Shown here: positions 35,204-47,316 of the stretch, one piece after another
Position numbering within the stretch: position 1 is the first letter of the stretch
Layout of the letters: the number at the start of each line of letters is the position of its first letter
Source of the DNA: Pyricularia pennisetigena
Taxonomy: Eukaryota; Ascomycota; Sordariomycetes; Magnaporthales; Pyriculariaceae
DNA length: 64,000 nucleotides
Direction of reading: 5' to 3'
NCBI RefSeq assembly: GCF_004337985.1
Contig: NC_043744.1
Location: 3,802,663 to 3,866,662 of the forward strand
Position numbers and translations under genes: made by a program
Notes under the pieces: generated by a model
Told to the model about the DNA's origin: nothing
What the model saw: the letters and a program-made list of their open reading frames with translations, nothing else
Database searches by the model: none

Positions 35204-38200
35204 TCAGCCACTGTTTGCTTTGGACGCCAAAGTCACTATCTGTGACCCCGCATCGGGTGCAGCATGAGACGAAGTGTGGTCGTACACGTCTGTGTGACAT
35301 GCAAGCCAGGCATATTGGTGTCTTTTTTTCCAGATATATGGTATGATAGACAGAAGGTAGCCTGAGTGTCTAGCACATGTATCCCTATATTCTTCGAGCT
35401 TCAATTTCAGTTTTTTAAGATCCTGAGGCAAATCCGTCTGTTCGTTGGACATCATTTCCAATGCCTCCGTACTTTCTCGTAAATCTGCTGCGTAACGTTT
35501 CTAAAAATCCGATAATGCCTGTAATTTAAATCTTTTTGTAAAACCATGCACCTTAAAACTGTATTTCCTTGCTGGAAAAAGATTTTTTAACGTTCGGGCG
35601 TTTTGGTAAATTTATAGGGCGGTACGGGTTTGGGTAAAATGTAAAAGTGGCTAATTTTGGGCGAATAATTGAATAATTAACGTAAATCCGTTTTTAACCA
35701 AATACAATTTTGAACTGGCTGGGTTTGTAAATGCTGGATCAGGGTTTGGAAGCCGCAGGGAAGGAGCGATTTTTAGTTTTTCTATAACCTGCGCTATTTT
35801 TCCCAGGTATTTATAAAAAAGGCGGTTATTGTACCATATTTGGAATTACCGAGAAATTTTAAATAAAGCAAATGGAACGTTAATATATAATATTATAATT
35901 TTGGGAAATATATTTATATCGAAATTTGGATATTCGTGTAACCACTGGCCATATATAAGTTTGGTAAAACTATTAATTACTTTTTTTTAACATTATTTAA
36001 AATATTGTTCGCATCGTTATTTATAGGTCCAAAATAATTTATATGGTTTTTAGGGTAATTTTTTGGTTATTTTCCCTTTTTTATTTTGGGAATTAATATA
36101 GGATATCCTAGTTTTTGCTCGAATTAAATTTATATTAGCTATATATCCGTTAACCAATTTAAACCGATCGATGGGAGGCGGGAAAATGTCGGTTATATTG
36201 GGGCCTACCGCAAATGCCAAAAGGATTTGCAAAATTCCCAAATTTTTAACGGTTTTACGCCTAATTTTGGCGGCGAACGCAATAGTTAAAAACTATAATA
36301 TAAAGTAAAATCGATTTAAATTAAAACGTCGGTAATTTAACGTTTTGTGCATCCAGTACCACTGTTTAGCAAAAGTTGAAAAAAGGTTTTGGAGCCAGAC
36401 AAAATCGAAAAAAAGCGATAATAGGGGTTATTCGTAATTTGGTCCGTAAATTATAACTTTGTTTCGGAAAAATTGCCATAATCGGTTATGGAAACCGGTC
36501 CCAGGGTTACCTGCTAAAAAGCTTTAATTATTATATATAACCTTTAATATAGCAAAGCAATTATTTTTTCCAGGTTTTGATCTGCCGCGGTTTCTGCTAA
36601 TATAAACCCTGTCGTTTAATGTAGTAAAGCCATTAGCACCAAATTTAGGAGATCGCACCCAAACGTTGTTAACGCAGTTTTTTTTAATTAGTTTTGGGTT
36701 AAAACTCTGCGCATTACGAAACTGTTCCACAAAATTAGGTTTTTTATCGTAGTAAAATGCCTTTTAATTGTCGGTATGCTCGAAAATTCTCAATATTTTA
36801 ATATAATAATAATTGGATTAGGAAAGAAAATTTAATCCCGGTAACCATTGCACCTGCTATATTATATTAAAATTTTTGGGATAAATATATTTGGAGGGGG
36901 TAAAACGGTTAATTTTTCGGAGCAATTCCAAGTTTTTATTTGTTAATTGCGAAATCGATCGCACGGCCGATAAACGTAAAATTAATAAAGCTTATTCCGT
37001 ACCTGTATAACCAGTTATGGTATTTAGAATAGCGAAAAATGTAAACCCGTGAAAATAGGCCAAATATATCTTATTTCGGAAGCTCCCATTATTTTCCAGC
37101 CGGCCAACACGGGTGTCCACGTTATAAAAATGGGTAAAAAAGGCGGTATTTTTAGCGATAGTGATAATAATATGGTTATATTGTAGCTGGAAACGGTTTT
37201 TACGCCATATAACGTCGCTATTAGGTATTATTACAGCGCGCTTTAATCCAATGTTATTAATAAGTAAAAACTTGCTATTAAGCCCAAAAAGACAACCAAT
37301 CGATTAATCGGAGTCGATGTGCATCCCTATAAATTAACGAAACCTTAATTTTGTTAAATTGGTTTTCAAAGTAAACCCGAAATTAAATTTTGGAAACTTA
37401 ATGGCCAAAATACCAAAATTACCTTCCAATATTAGGTATATATATTTAATATCTTTTATCGGTTTAAAATATGTTTTTATTATATTTCCCGTCGAATTTA
37501 ATAGTAAAACCAGGCGTTGGTTAAACTTTTTAAACTTTTATTCATTTTTCCCTAATAACCGTATAATCCAGGGATTTTTGGGAATTTCCCATAATTACCG
37601 CCTTGGGCGAAATTCGATTACCTCATTATAGGTATTATACCAATAAAAATAATTTTGTATAAAATTTATCGGTATTTTGTCGTTAAACAACCTGGAAGGG
37701 ATTAAATAATATATAATATCCTTTTTCCCAACGAGCTTTTTGGCCGAAATTATTAAATTTTTTAACCTTAATCCAGGCTAAAGGTAAAACCTAATATTTA
37801 ACACATTATTAAACAAAACCTGTTTAATTAAAAATTGTATGCCCGGGATATTGGATAGTATAATATCCAGGGCTTAACGGCCAAATAGCGTTTTAAACAT
37901 CGGGTAATTTTCGAGATTGTTAGGAAGGCGCGACAGTGGCGCGCCGTTTACAAACAGCTTACCAGTTAGCACGTTAAAATATACCGCCAAAAAGTGGTTA
38001 TAAACGGTTTTAGTAGCTGTTTTAAACCAATTATAAAAGGAAGGCGAAACTGTTTTTTATCCGATTCCACGATTATATTTAAGCCACGTGGCCTAAATAG
38101 TTAAATTAAAAACAAAACCGTTTTCGGAAATAATAAATTTAATAAAAATAGCATAAGTTCGATAATAAAGCTTTTTCCAGCGTATTAAGGCACGTTTATT

Positions 38201-41200
38201 AGCGCTATTTACCGCCAAACATTCGTATATAGTTATACAGGATTGGAAAAATATTAAAGCATACCCTGGTGTTTTGAAAAAGTTTTTAAAGTACGGCATT
38301 TATATGTTAAAATTTTTTAAATATATTAGAGCTATTTCGGTTAATTTTTGTTTTAATTCCAATTGTAATTGCTATGTTTTTGCTCCCGTTGCTTTTGTGC
38401 GAATTTTGGTAAACCAAATAAAAGCAATTGCACGGGTTTTGAAAAGAAATTTAAAGTAATAAAATTGGACGTTTTTATTATTTAAAAGTGAAAATGCTCG
38501 AATGGCGACGGAAATAAAAATGGATAGGGTACGGGTTAATTCCCAATTATTCAAAACCCTATTAATGGTTTGCTGGAAATAATTAACCGTTTTTATATAA
38601 AATTGGGGGTAATTAGAAATAAAATAAACTTCCCGTAGCTCGGATTAACTGTTGGGAGGACCGGTTTAATAAATTGCCTGTAAAATTACCGCTGCTGTTT
38701 CGGCCTTTCCAAAATTTATACTGGGTATAACCAGTTGGTAAAAAATATTTAGCCACTGGATTTTGTAACCCAAAGGAATAAAGTACAAACTTTTGTATTT
38801 TTCCGTCGAAAAATAAGCTGGATATTCAATTTAATGCGCAATAATATTATTGGGAGGAAAACCGTTAGAGGACGTGCTGGGTTTAAGCAGGTATTTTTGG
38901 AAAACTTTTAATTTAGGCGGAATTTTAAAAATGCAGGATATTATTAGTTTTTCGGTTATAATCGTTAAAGTAACGTAATTTGTGCATTTATCGTCAAAAT
39001 AATAGTACGTTATACTATTATTAAAGCAAATATTATAAATTTCCAAATATGGCACCGTTTTCAACCGCCTGTATATTTTCGCGTTGGGTTTAGTTAATAA
39101 CCAAAGTCCAATGCGTTAATTTCCGTATGCATTTTTGAAATATGGGCGCAAAACAGAGTAGCTTTTAAGGGATTGTACACAATCCCGGGTAGTCGAGCCG
39201 TATTTGCACATACTAACGTTTATATGTATAAATACAGTCGCATCCCGCCATTTGGAAAATGTATATGGAGGACAAAGTTTAAAAACAATGTTTTAAACAT
39301 TTATTTGGTTCCGGGGTAAAGGTTATTTGAATATATTAATATTAAACGAATTTATTTGCCGTTTGTATAAACATTTGGTGCAATAACCACTTTAGTATAA
39401 TATTGCCCCTTTCCGTTTGTTTTGTAATAAACAGTCGCAATTTGCAGCTTTATAAAAGCTTTTAAAAGCGCTTATGCTGGACTTAAATATTCGAAAGTTC
39501 GGCTATTTTTGCTGTGCGATTTCTGGCAACTTTAACCTCAATTTCTCCAAATAACCTCTGGTGAACTGCTAATTGGCCGTAATATCGCACAGCGAAAATC
39601 CCTAAACCGCCGAAAAATGTGAATATATTTGGAAAAAATTGGTTGGTTATTTGAAATCGTTATCGCAAATACTGTTTAACTTTCGCCAATCGCCTTATAT
39701 TATCGCGGGAAGGAAGCAAAAGGCATTGAAAAAGGTATAACGGAATTCGAAGGTTATAATCGCACATAAGCGGAATTTGGTTTTTTACTATTTTATCGCA
39801 AACGATCCACAATTCGGTCAACGCAAGGATTATAATTAATAATCCTTTAAAATTTGTCCTATAAATTGGCAGTGCAATTTTTTTATATGCAATTATAAAT
39901 TCGAAAAGCTTTGCGCAGGCTTTAAATTCCGTTATATTATAGTGTAACCAGGAATTAAAGTGGTAAAATACCCAAATTTCAACTTTTGCAAGGAAAAACT
40001 CGGTATATTTTCCTGGGGTGGAAATCGGAATATAAAGAAAAATATTTTAATTAAACGATACCATTTCCGTAAATTGGTTAAAATTGGTTTCGTAAAAACT
40101 TAGTTTTCGTTGCGAAATAAATCCGATAAAATTATTTAATTTTTCAACCTATAAACCGAATCGATGGTAAAATTAAATAAACGAAATCGAGGCAGAATGT
40201 TAACCGGGGTGTTACGTTTAATAAAATTATTTTGGCGGAAAATTAACTTTTGTGCAATTTCGGTCATAATTTTGTCTGCAAATAAGGTAATTTTATTATT
40301 TTAACCATAAAAAACCGTAAATTTGTGCTTACGCCGTACCATTTTAAATTTTATAACCTTAATAATTTCATTTGGTAAACAGTGATTCAGGGCTTTTTTA
40401 AAAAATGATGCGGTAAAAAAAAGCATTAATAATTTATAAAAAAGTATCCCATTAAATGCTGAGGGTGCTTCGTGGATAAAGAGAAATTGGAGCGTAACCC
40501 GGATTAAAAGCCATAACGGCGACCTGCGCCAGGGTATAAAACTATTGTTCCCCAACATTTCGCTGCATGTATTTTTCCATACCCCTGGCGCATTTTGAAT
40601 TTATTTGGCGATAGGCCCCAGAAAGGCAAATATAAATTCGGTTATATATACAGGATTTAGCGTATTTCGTAGCTTTTCGTAAAATTGGCCGGTGTTTTTT
40701 ACAAAAGGACAAATATCGGGAATTTTTTAATAACAAAATTTGTGCAAAAGCGCAGCGAAACAGGTCCGGAACTTTTTATTACAAAAAGTTTTTAAGTTTA
40801 TCGCTATTGCAGGTCCAAGGAAATATCGGCGGAATCGACCGGGAGATTTTATAACGGCGGAATTTAGGGGAAAAAACTTAAAAAATTTAATAGAAATAAA
40901 ATCCTTGCTTTTATAAACAAAAACGTCCGCGTTTTGGGAATACATATATATTAGCACAACCGCACCCGGGCCTATTGTTTTTATTAATATTTATTAACCC
41001 CCCTTCCCTAAATTAGGAAGGGAATATGGGAAATAACGTATTATTAAAATATTTATTAATTATTATAGCCAAACTTTTACAATATTCTTTTGAATTTAAT
41101 ATAATTAACATTTCCATTTTAATTTTAAGCTTAAACCATTCGTCGGATTATTGCCACTGCCGAACGTACTAATCCATATTTGGCGGAAAGGACGAAATTT

Positions 41201-41340
41201 TCAAACTTTTCAGTAATTTTTAAAACAGTCAATTGCAAAATTGAATTATTGGTTGGATCCTAATCATTTCCCTCGGGGAATTTGGGTGGAAGGAAGATAT
41301 GGTTAACTATATATAAAAACGAAATTTTCGACATTAAGAG
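35204..41340 (-). pseudogene. RIP-mutated, truncated copy of a giant DUF3638-family gene
   Basis: Read from 41.34 kb downwards on the minus strand, short frames spell the N-terminal two thirds of the fungal DUF3638/DUF3645 (ubiquitin-hydrolase-like) giants of about 3,000 residues. In order: HHIFLPPKFPEGND (41.3 kb), FIPWRRSPLWLLIRVTLQ (40.5), LWIVCDKIVKNQIPL (39.8), NNWELTRTLSIFISVAIRAF (38.5), GYALIFFQSCITIYECLAV (38.25), NNGSFRNKIYLAYFHG and TGTE-stop-ALLIL (37.0, where the family has TGTEQAL). Stops replace Gln or Trp in several blocks. It ends at 35204 with DLPQDLKKLKLKLEEYRDTC in normal-composition DNA, before the P-loop/hydrolase part, so the catalytic third is missing. It spans about 2,040 codons. 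The role of intact members is poorly known. Confidence 0.75.
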
Positions 41341-42351
41341 TTAATTAATTGTAAAAAATATAATTGACAAAAATAGTGAAACTTGGTTTAAGTTTCAAAC
41401 TTTTTTGCTAAAATTGAAAACGATTAATAATTTGTTTTTCGCCACAGGAAAGGGGCGAACTCGCACATTTATATTAAAGGAGGTGCTATAAACCGAGGAA
41501 AAATATCGTACTAATACAGATTCAGAGAAACAAGAAAGGCTTAATAAAATGAAGATTTTCTGGGCTATTGTAGGTGCGGGCTGATTAAAGCTCACAAAAA
41601 CTTACAACATGGTATAAATGATTTTTTAATTTCAATTTTTTTGCCAAATCTGTTAAACAAGGCAAATTGCCACTTAAGCTGCGAATTAATACTAAAATAT
41701 AAAGTATACTGGATAAGAAAGCAAACTTTTATTGTTTTTATTTGGAAGTTTGGTGAAGGTGAACCTTTTTGGTTATTAATATCCAGTATGGTGTGGTAAT
41801 CCAACCACAGTAACAGAGTTTGTCCTTATATCCTAAACTAAGGCTAATCGCAAAATGTGAAAAACTGCAGTATTTCGTCGCGTGTTTCAAAACTCCACTA
41901 ACAAAAATAAAACTCGGTTAACAGGTGCAAAATATAAAATTCATACATAATTTAACCAAATAAATAAAGTATTATTCATTTTATTTCAAATTATAGCATA
42001 TGAATTGGGAACATTTTGGCTCACGTTCAACTTTTTTATATATTAAGCAGAATTCACACATATACTAAAAAAGGCGGAAATTTTAACTTTTAAATGCAGG
42101 TAACTTATAGTTCAGACTCTGGAAACCCAATAAAATCAACTTTCGCAAACCTTTGCTGCCACATATCTTTAGATCATTTTTATCAGGTGTATAGTAAACC
42201 TGTGCTCCATTTTTATCAAACTCCTGCCTTTTTCAGTTTAATCCAAATGGGAAGACGGGTAGACGCAAGCTGACTGATTGTGTGGCTAAAATAATTAAAA
42301 AGGCACATGCTCAAACGGCCATAATGGCCGGCAAAACTAACGTAGTTAATA
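41341..42351. other. Less mutated AT-rich spacer, no gene seen
   Basis: This 1-kb stretch has ordinary ACA/TCA content, unlike both neighbours. It covers the 5' flank of the DUF3638 copy. No coding sequence recognised. Confidence 0.45.
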
Positions 42352-43858
42352 CTAACGTGGTTCATCAGGGCCCCGGACATATCAGAACCCCGGACACTTT
42401 TCCTGCACAATACTATTTCCAATTTCAATTGCAACGCCAGCGTTGTTCAATTTATTTTAATGCAATCGGATATATGTACATCAAACATTTTTACATCCTC
42501 CTAACAAATGCGTACATTATATCCAAATTTACCGCAATTACCGCAACGTCGTTTAATCGCCGGTTACACATTACTTTTTTCCCTATTTTGATTTTTTTTC
42601 GTATATTAAACCATCGGTACCATTTAATTAAAACAAATTTTAACTTTTTTATATGGTAAATAACCCCTTTTCGCGGATACGTGTTTTTTAAATTTTGCGC
42701 CGTTTGTTAAGCGTTTCGTTGGCCTTCCGAAAATTGCGGTTTTCCGTTTCCAAAAATATGGTTCGATAAATAATCGATTTTAACCTTTTTATTAATTATT
42801 TTACAATATTAAAAACAAACGTTGGCGAGTTTCTTTAATAATAACTAATTCGATTTTTAATAAAAATAAATTAATTAACGGTTTTTATCGGGTTATACGG
42901 TACTTAAAAGACCCAGGTATCGGTGCTGGAAAAATTAAATTTTTTAAATAACGGCGTTCGTAATTTGTTATTTAATTTAAATATAGTTGTTTCCGGGTTA
43001 TGGGGGATAATTCCCGCCTTTCGAAAACCCCCGGCCATATTTTCTTTTATTATTAATTTTTTATAAACCGTTGCAAAAGCCAAAAAATTCGATTTTGCTA
43101 ATATTAATAATATGGGCCCAGATAAAATCGTTAATTTTTTAACCGTACGCCCGTTTAAAAACGTTAAATATTCCGACATTAAATGGCTCAATTAAATAAA
43201 ATAAACTAATAGGTAAATAAAATGGAATAATATTATAATTTCTGCAATAATTTTCGAATTTAAAGGATTAATAATTACCGTACCTATCGAATATTAATAT
43301 CCGATATACGCTTTTTATCCGCGATTTTATATAATTATTAAAATATTAAACCCAATCGAAACCAATTTCGTTATCGGTCCATTTATTAGGGGTAGTTTTT
43401 ATACGCCAAAATACTAGGAAACCGCTTTTTATATACCAATTTATGAAATAATGGACGTTTTTAACGATAAAATATAGGGTTATATCGTAACCGTCGCCAT
43501 TGATGCAGCAAATTATAATCGCCCATTTTCGATTACCAGGTTATATTTCTTTGCTTTTTCCGCGTTTTTCGGACCTAACTATAGTTATTCCAACGCAAAT
43601 TTGGCCCATTATAAAACCAGTTTCATCGAAATTATATATATCGCAATTTTAAATACCATATTTGGCCTTTATATTAACCACCAATTAAGATTACGCGTTT
43701 AACGCGTTAAAATTTTCGTAAAAAGTTTTTTGGAAATCGTAAACGCGAAAAAAACGCGTTTTTAATTTTGTGCGTCGTACGAAACGATATACCCATTATT
43801 TACCGACCGGTCGCGCGTCCCGCGCAACGAAAAAATAATCGGCCATTACGGCCATATT
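42352..43858 (-). pseudogene. pogo-type transposon, C-terminal part with left TIR
   Basis: The minus strand reads as a RIP-damaged pogo transposase: ARDARPVGK-stop-WVYRFVRRT (43.82 kb, HTH end), IYNFDETGFIMGQI (first catalytic Asp, 43.6), DNEIGFDWV, RILIFDRYGNY (second Asp block), LIEPFNVGIFNVFKRAYG, then ENMAGGFRKAGIIPHNPETT and a C-terminal zinc knuckle CGNCGKFGYNVRIC. 42352-42410 holds the terminal inverted repeat: ACGTGGTTCATCAGGG and two CCCCGGACA blocks. The matching inverted end is at 54712-54775, and the first about 30 transposase residues lie beside it at 54.57-54.66 kb. The element was therefore split by later insertions. Many stops; inactive. Confidence 0.75.
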
Positions 43859-43859
43859 A

Positions 43860-44090
43860 TAGTCTCAGTGCTCAGACTAGACTCCCCTGCTTCGCAGTGG
43901 GGACCGAACGCTCCATATACCTTTTAACCACATGGTTTTTCGACCAATTACATTGGCCGAAAAAATCGCGCTCGTTGTAGTTAAAAGACATTTTGTCGCA
44001 TTTCGCCGTTTATGGCGGTACCACCAATAAAATACCTAATGTTGCGATCTCGCCAACCACCATTCCCCCGATATATAAAAAAATAAGAAA
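43860..44090. repeat. Left arm of the TAGTCTCAG-type TIR element inside pogo
   Basis: About 230 bp closely matching the left arm at 57193: TAGTCTCAGTGCTCAGACTA, then CTCCATATACCTTTTAACC, ATTACATTGGCCGAAAA and GTCGCATTTCGCCGTTTATG. It interrupts the pogo transposase frame directly after the MADYFF..GK region. The matching right arm was not found, so the element is truncated or rearranged. Confidence 0.75.
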
Positions 44091-45250
44091 TTTCTATTAT
44101 TATACCATATATTTACGTAAATTAACCTTTATTTGATATATTATTAAAACAAATAAAATTTAAATCCAATAATGGAAAATATATTCCAAATAATATTAAT
44201 GGATATACCCGAAAAAGTATTTCCATCCGCGCAATTTATAACCCAATATTTTACGTCCAATTTAACTTTATTACCTTTATTTATATCGCAATTATTATCG
44301 TTTTTATCGTTATTCCAATTATTATCGACCAATCCTATATTTGAAAATAAATGGGAATTTAAGCCTTTTTTAATCGATTAAAAGCAATTACCGAGGAAAT
44401 CCGGATTTAAAACGGAAATAAACCCCGAAACCAAATTTATTCGCAATATTACCAAATTTTGGCGCAACCGTTACCGACGTACCAATTTTACGCAATTTAT
44501 CCACGTTTGGGTAATAACGGCAAATTTTCACGAAATTACCCGACCTGCCCCATTGCGAATATTTTTTTTAAAAAAAATATTACGAAACCTTTAAATCCAA
44601 AAATGTTTATATATTAATGGGGTCGAATACCGTTTTAATAAGAAATCTTTTACGTTTTTTTAAACTGATTTTTTACGCAGGAAATTGCAACAATTAATAT
44701 AATATTTACGCTTTTTAAACCGGTTCGAACCTATAAACTTCCAATTTTCGGGAATAAAAAATTGTTCCGCCAAAAACGTAAGTAATATAGATTAATTTAA
44801 ATAAATATTCGATACGTCCACCCAAGAAATCCCGTCCAAAACGCCAATATTATACAAATTAATATTTTTATTATTATTATTTTCCCCGGGCCACCGCCCG
44901 TTTTATTTATCGTTACAAATTTCGAACGTGGTATACCTGGAACCAAATACCTTTTTAAAAACCATAAACCCCTCAACGTTAAAGGATTAATGCGTTATAT
45001 TAATATTAGCGATTTTAACCTACGAATATTCCCTTTAAAAAAACAATTATTTATTACGCGTATTTATATTATATTTTATAAATAATGGAACTTTATAACG
45101 TATTATAAATATATTATCCGGGTTTGGAATATATTTATTTTATAAAATTATTAAACGGTAAACCTAACAATTTATCGCTATTACCCGAATACGTTATTAA
45201 TAATATCTACGTTTATATTTAGCTTTTACCGCGAACAATAATAATAACTT

Positions 45251-45298
<48 letters not shown>

Positions 45299-46764
45299 TA
45301 TATATATATATATATTAATATATAAATAAATTTAAAAAGGATCGTTCGTAACCCAATATTATTTTTCGTATATAATAATTTCAATTTTCTGGATAAGGTA
45401 TAGGACTTTAAATATAAACAACGTAACCGAATGCAAAATTTCACATCGTATTTCCTTATATTAACGCCAGGATTTAAACGATATACGTAATCCCAGTGGC
45501 ACGCCACCGTACTTTTCTGCCAAAAATGGTTACAAACGCCCGCCTTTTTACAATATCCGGACACCTATGACGAAAACGCCAAATATTATATAATATATGA
45601 AATTTGTGGTTTTTTATTCCCTAACCGCCTATATACGCCTAAAATAATCCCATAATACCTTACCCTCGCACGAATTACACCAATTTCCTACTTTATCCAA
45701 GCCCCCGTTATTACCGAAAACGAAGGGGAATACGCAGGAATTATCCAAATCCACGAAATCCTTTTTAAACGTTTTTTAAACCTATTACCCGATTATTTCG
45801 ACTATTTTTCCGTCCTGTTCCTCGTTTATAAAAATTAAAAAATAACGTTATATATCCGTATTATTTAAAGAGCTTATATCGAATTATCCCACCTTTTTAA
45901 CAAAAAACATTAAATATTACCCGTACCAGCGTTTTTCCATATCGAACTTAATTTTATTAACCAATTAAAATAATATTACGCCCCCATTATATTTATCAAT
46001 ATAATAGGGTTAGGGGAATATAACCAATTTTAAAAAAATAAAAAAGAGTTTTACCACGCTTTACGGTTTTTACAAAATGCATTCCGGTCCCGCATTTTAT
46101 ACATTATAATTGCTGTTTTCATCTAAAATAGATTATTGGATAAAAGGTAAATTTTTAAAAACGCCCTGAAAAAAGCTATGACCGATATACTATATAATAT
46201 ATATATTTCCGTGGTAAACCGTATTTACGATAATATATTCGTTGGTTATATTAAGGGTTTAATAAATATTAGATTATGGGATATTAAACCCAAAATTAAT
46301 ATCGCTTTCCGCACGTAACGCCGCTATTTACAAATAATTAATTTTTTATAAATAATAATAAACGCGTTCCACCAAAGAAATTACGGCGTATTGAAAATTT
46401 AAATACCGCAATTGGTTTTATTGTTTTACGGTTATAAAATAAAAAATTATAACCTTAAAATATTATATTTAACCTGGTTATTACGACCAAAAATTACAAA
46501 TTAACCGCTGCGGACCGGGATTTTAAAATTAGCGTTCGTAAAATATATTACGGCCGGCAATGGATTTAAACCGGTAAACCTAGCAATGAAATATATTAAT
46601 AAGGGTTTCGTTATAAATATTAAAAATAACCGCAATTCCACGCACAATTTGCGAAAAACATTCCTAAATTGTGCAACGATGGGGCCAATCGCAATTACGG
46701 TGCGCAAAATATTGGAAAATATTATCCGTATACGCATTAACAGCAAATATTACATAATATTAAC
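44091..46764 (+). pseudogene. Unidentified degraded coding-like block
   Basis: The plus strand keeps long stretches of protein-like sequence broken by stops, for example TKFWRNRYRRTNFTQFIHVW (44.5 kb), SGTPPYFSAKNGY on an alternative frame (45.5), NENEGEYAGIIQIHEIL-like text (45.75), FYHALRFLQNAFRSRI (46.05) and ITAGNGFKPVNLAMKYINKG plus NSTHNLRKTFLNCATMGPIA (46.55-46.7). The last part faintly recalls fungal transposon-linked DUF6589 proteins, but I cannot name it with confidence. It lies between the TIR-element arm and the copia LTR, so it may be the interior of another DNA transposon. Confidence 0.35.
45252..45315. repeat. (AT)n microsatellite
   Basis: About 60 bp of almost pure TA repeats with single C and G interruptions. 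Confidence 0.95.
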
Positions 46765-47316
46765 TGTTAACAATATGGGTTGCTAACAGGGGTTTAGGCA
46801 TTAGCCTAGGTGCGGCGTGGTGCTAATTGCGTTGTAAAAGCCTGTAATTACAGGGCTTAAATGCACTAAATTCACTAAAATGGTTCACTAATTTTGGGAT
46901 TAATAGATTTGATTCATTAATGGGGGAGATTTTGCTTTATCTCCCTTATATACTCTCCGATATCGAAGTGGGGGTCCGTACCCCGCAAAGGGTTCCGGTG
47001 CCGCACACGATTTTCCGAAAAATTATTTTATATGCGTTGTTGAAAAAACACCTTTATTTTTATATAAACCATTTCTGGGTTCGCACTAATTTGCTAATTT
47101 GGTGAAAATTTCAACCCGGTATAGGGCAACTAATTCGTAAATGCAGGGTGGGTGTTAAACCATATTCGCTAACATTTTTAATCGCAATTCCTGCAATATA
47201 CAAAATATAATAGAAAATCCGACAGCCCCAACAGCCCCATTTCGGCACTATTTATTATGGTTTATATACAAATAAAGGTGGATTTATTACATGTTAAATA
47301 ACGCATATAATCAATA
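46765..47316 (-). repeat. Copia 3' LTR
   Basis: On the plus strand it begins TGTTAACAATATGGGTTGCT and ends near ATAATCAATA, where the other copy ends ATTAACA. The two share long identical blocks such as GTGCCGCACACGATTTTCCG. Equal length (552 bp) to the other LTR supports the boundaries. Confidence 0.85.
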
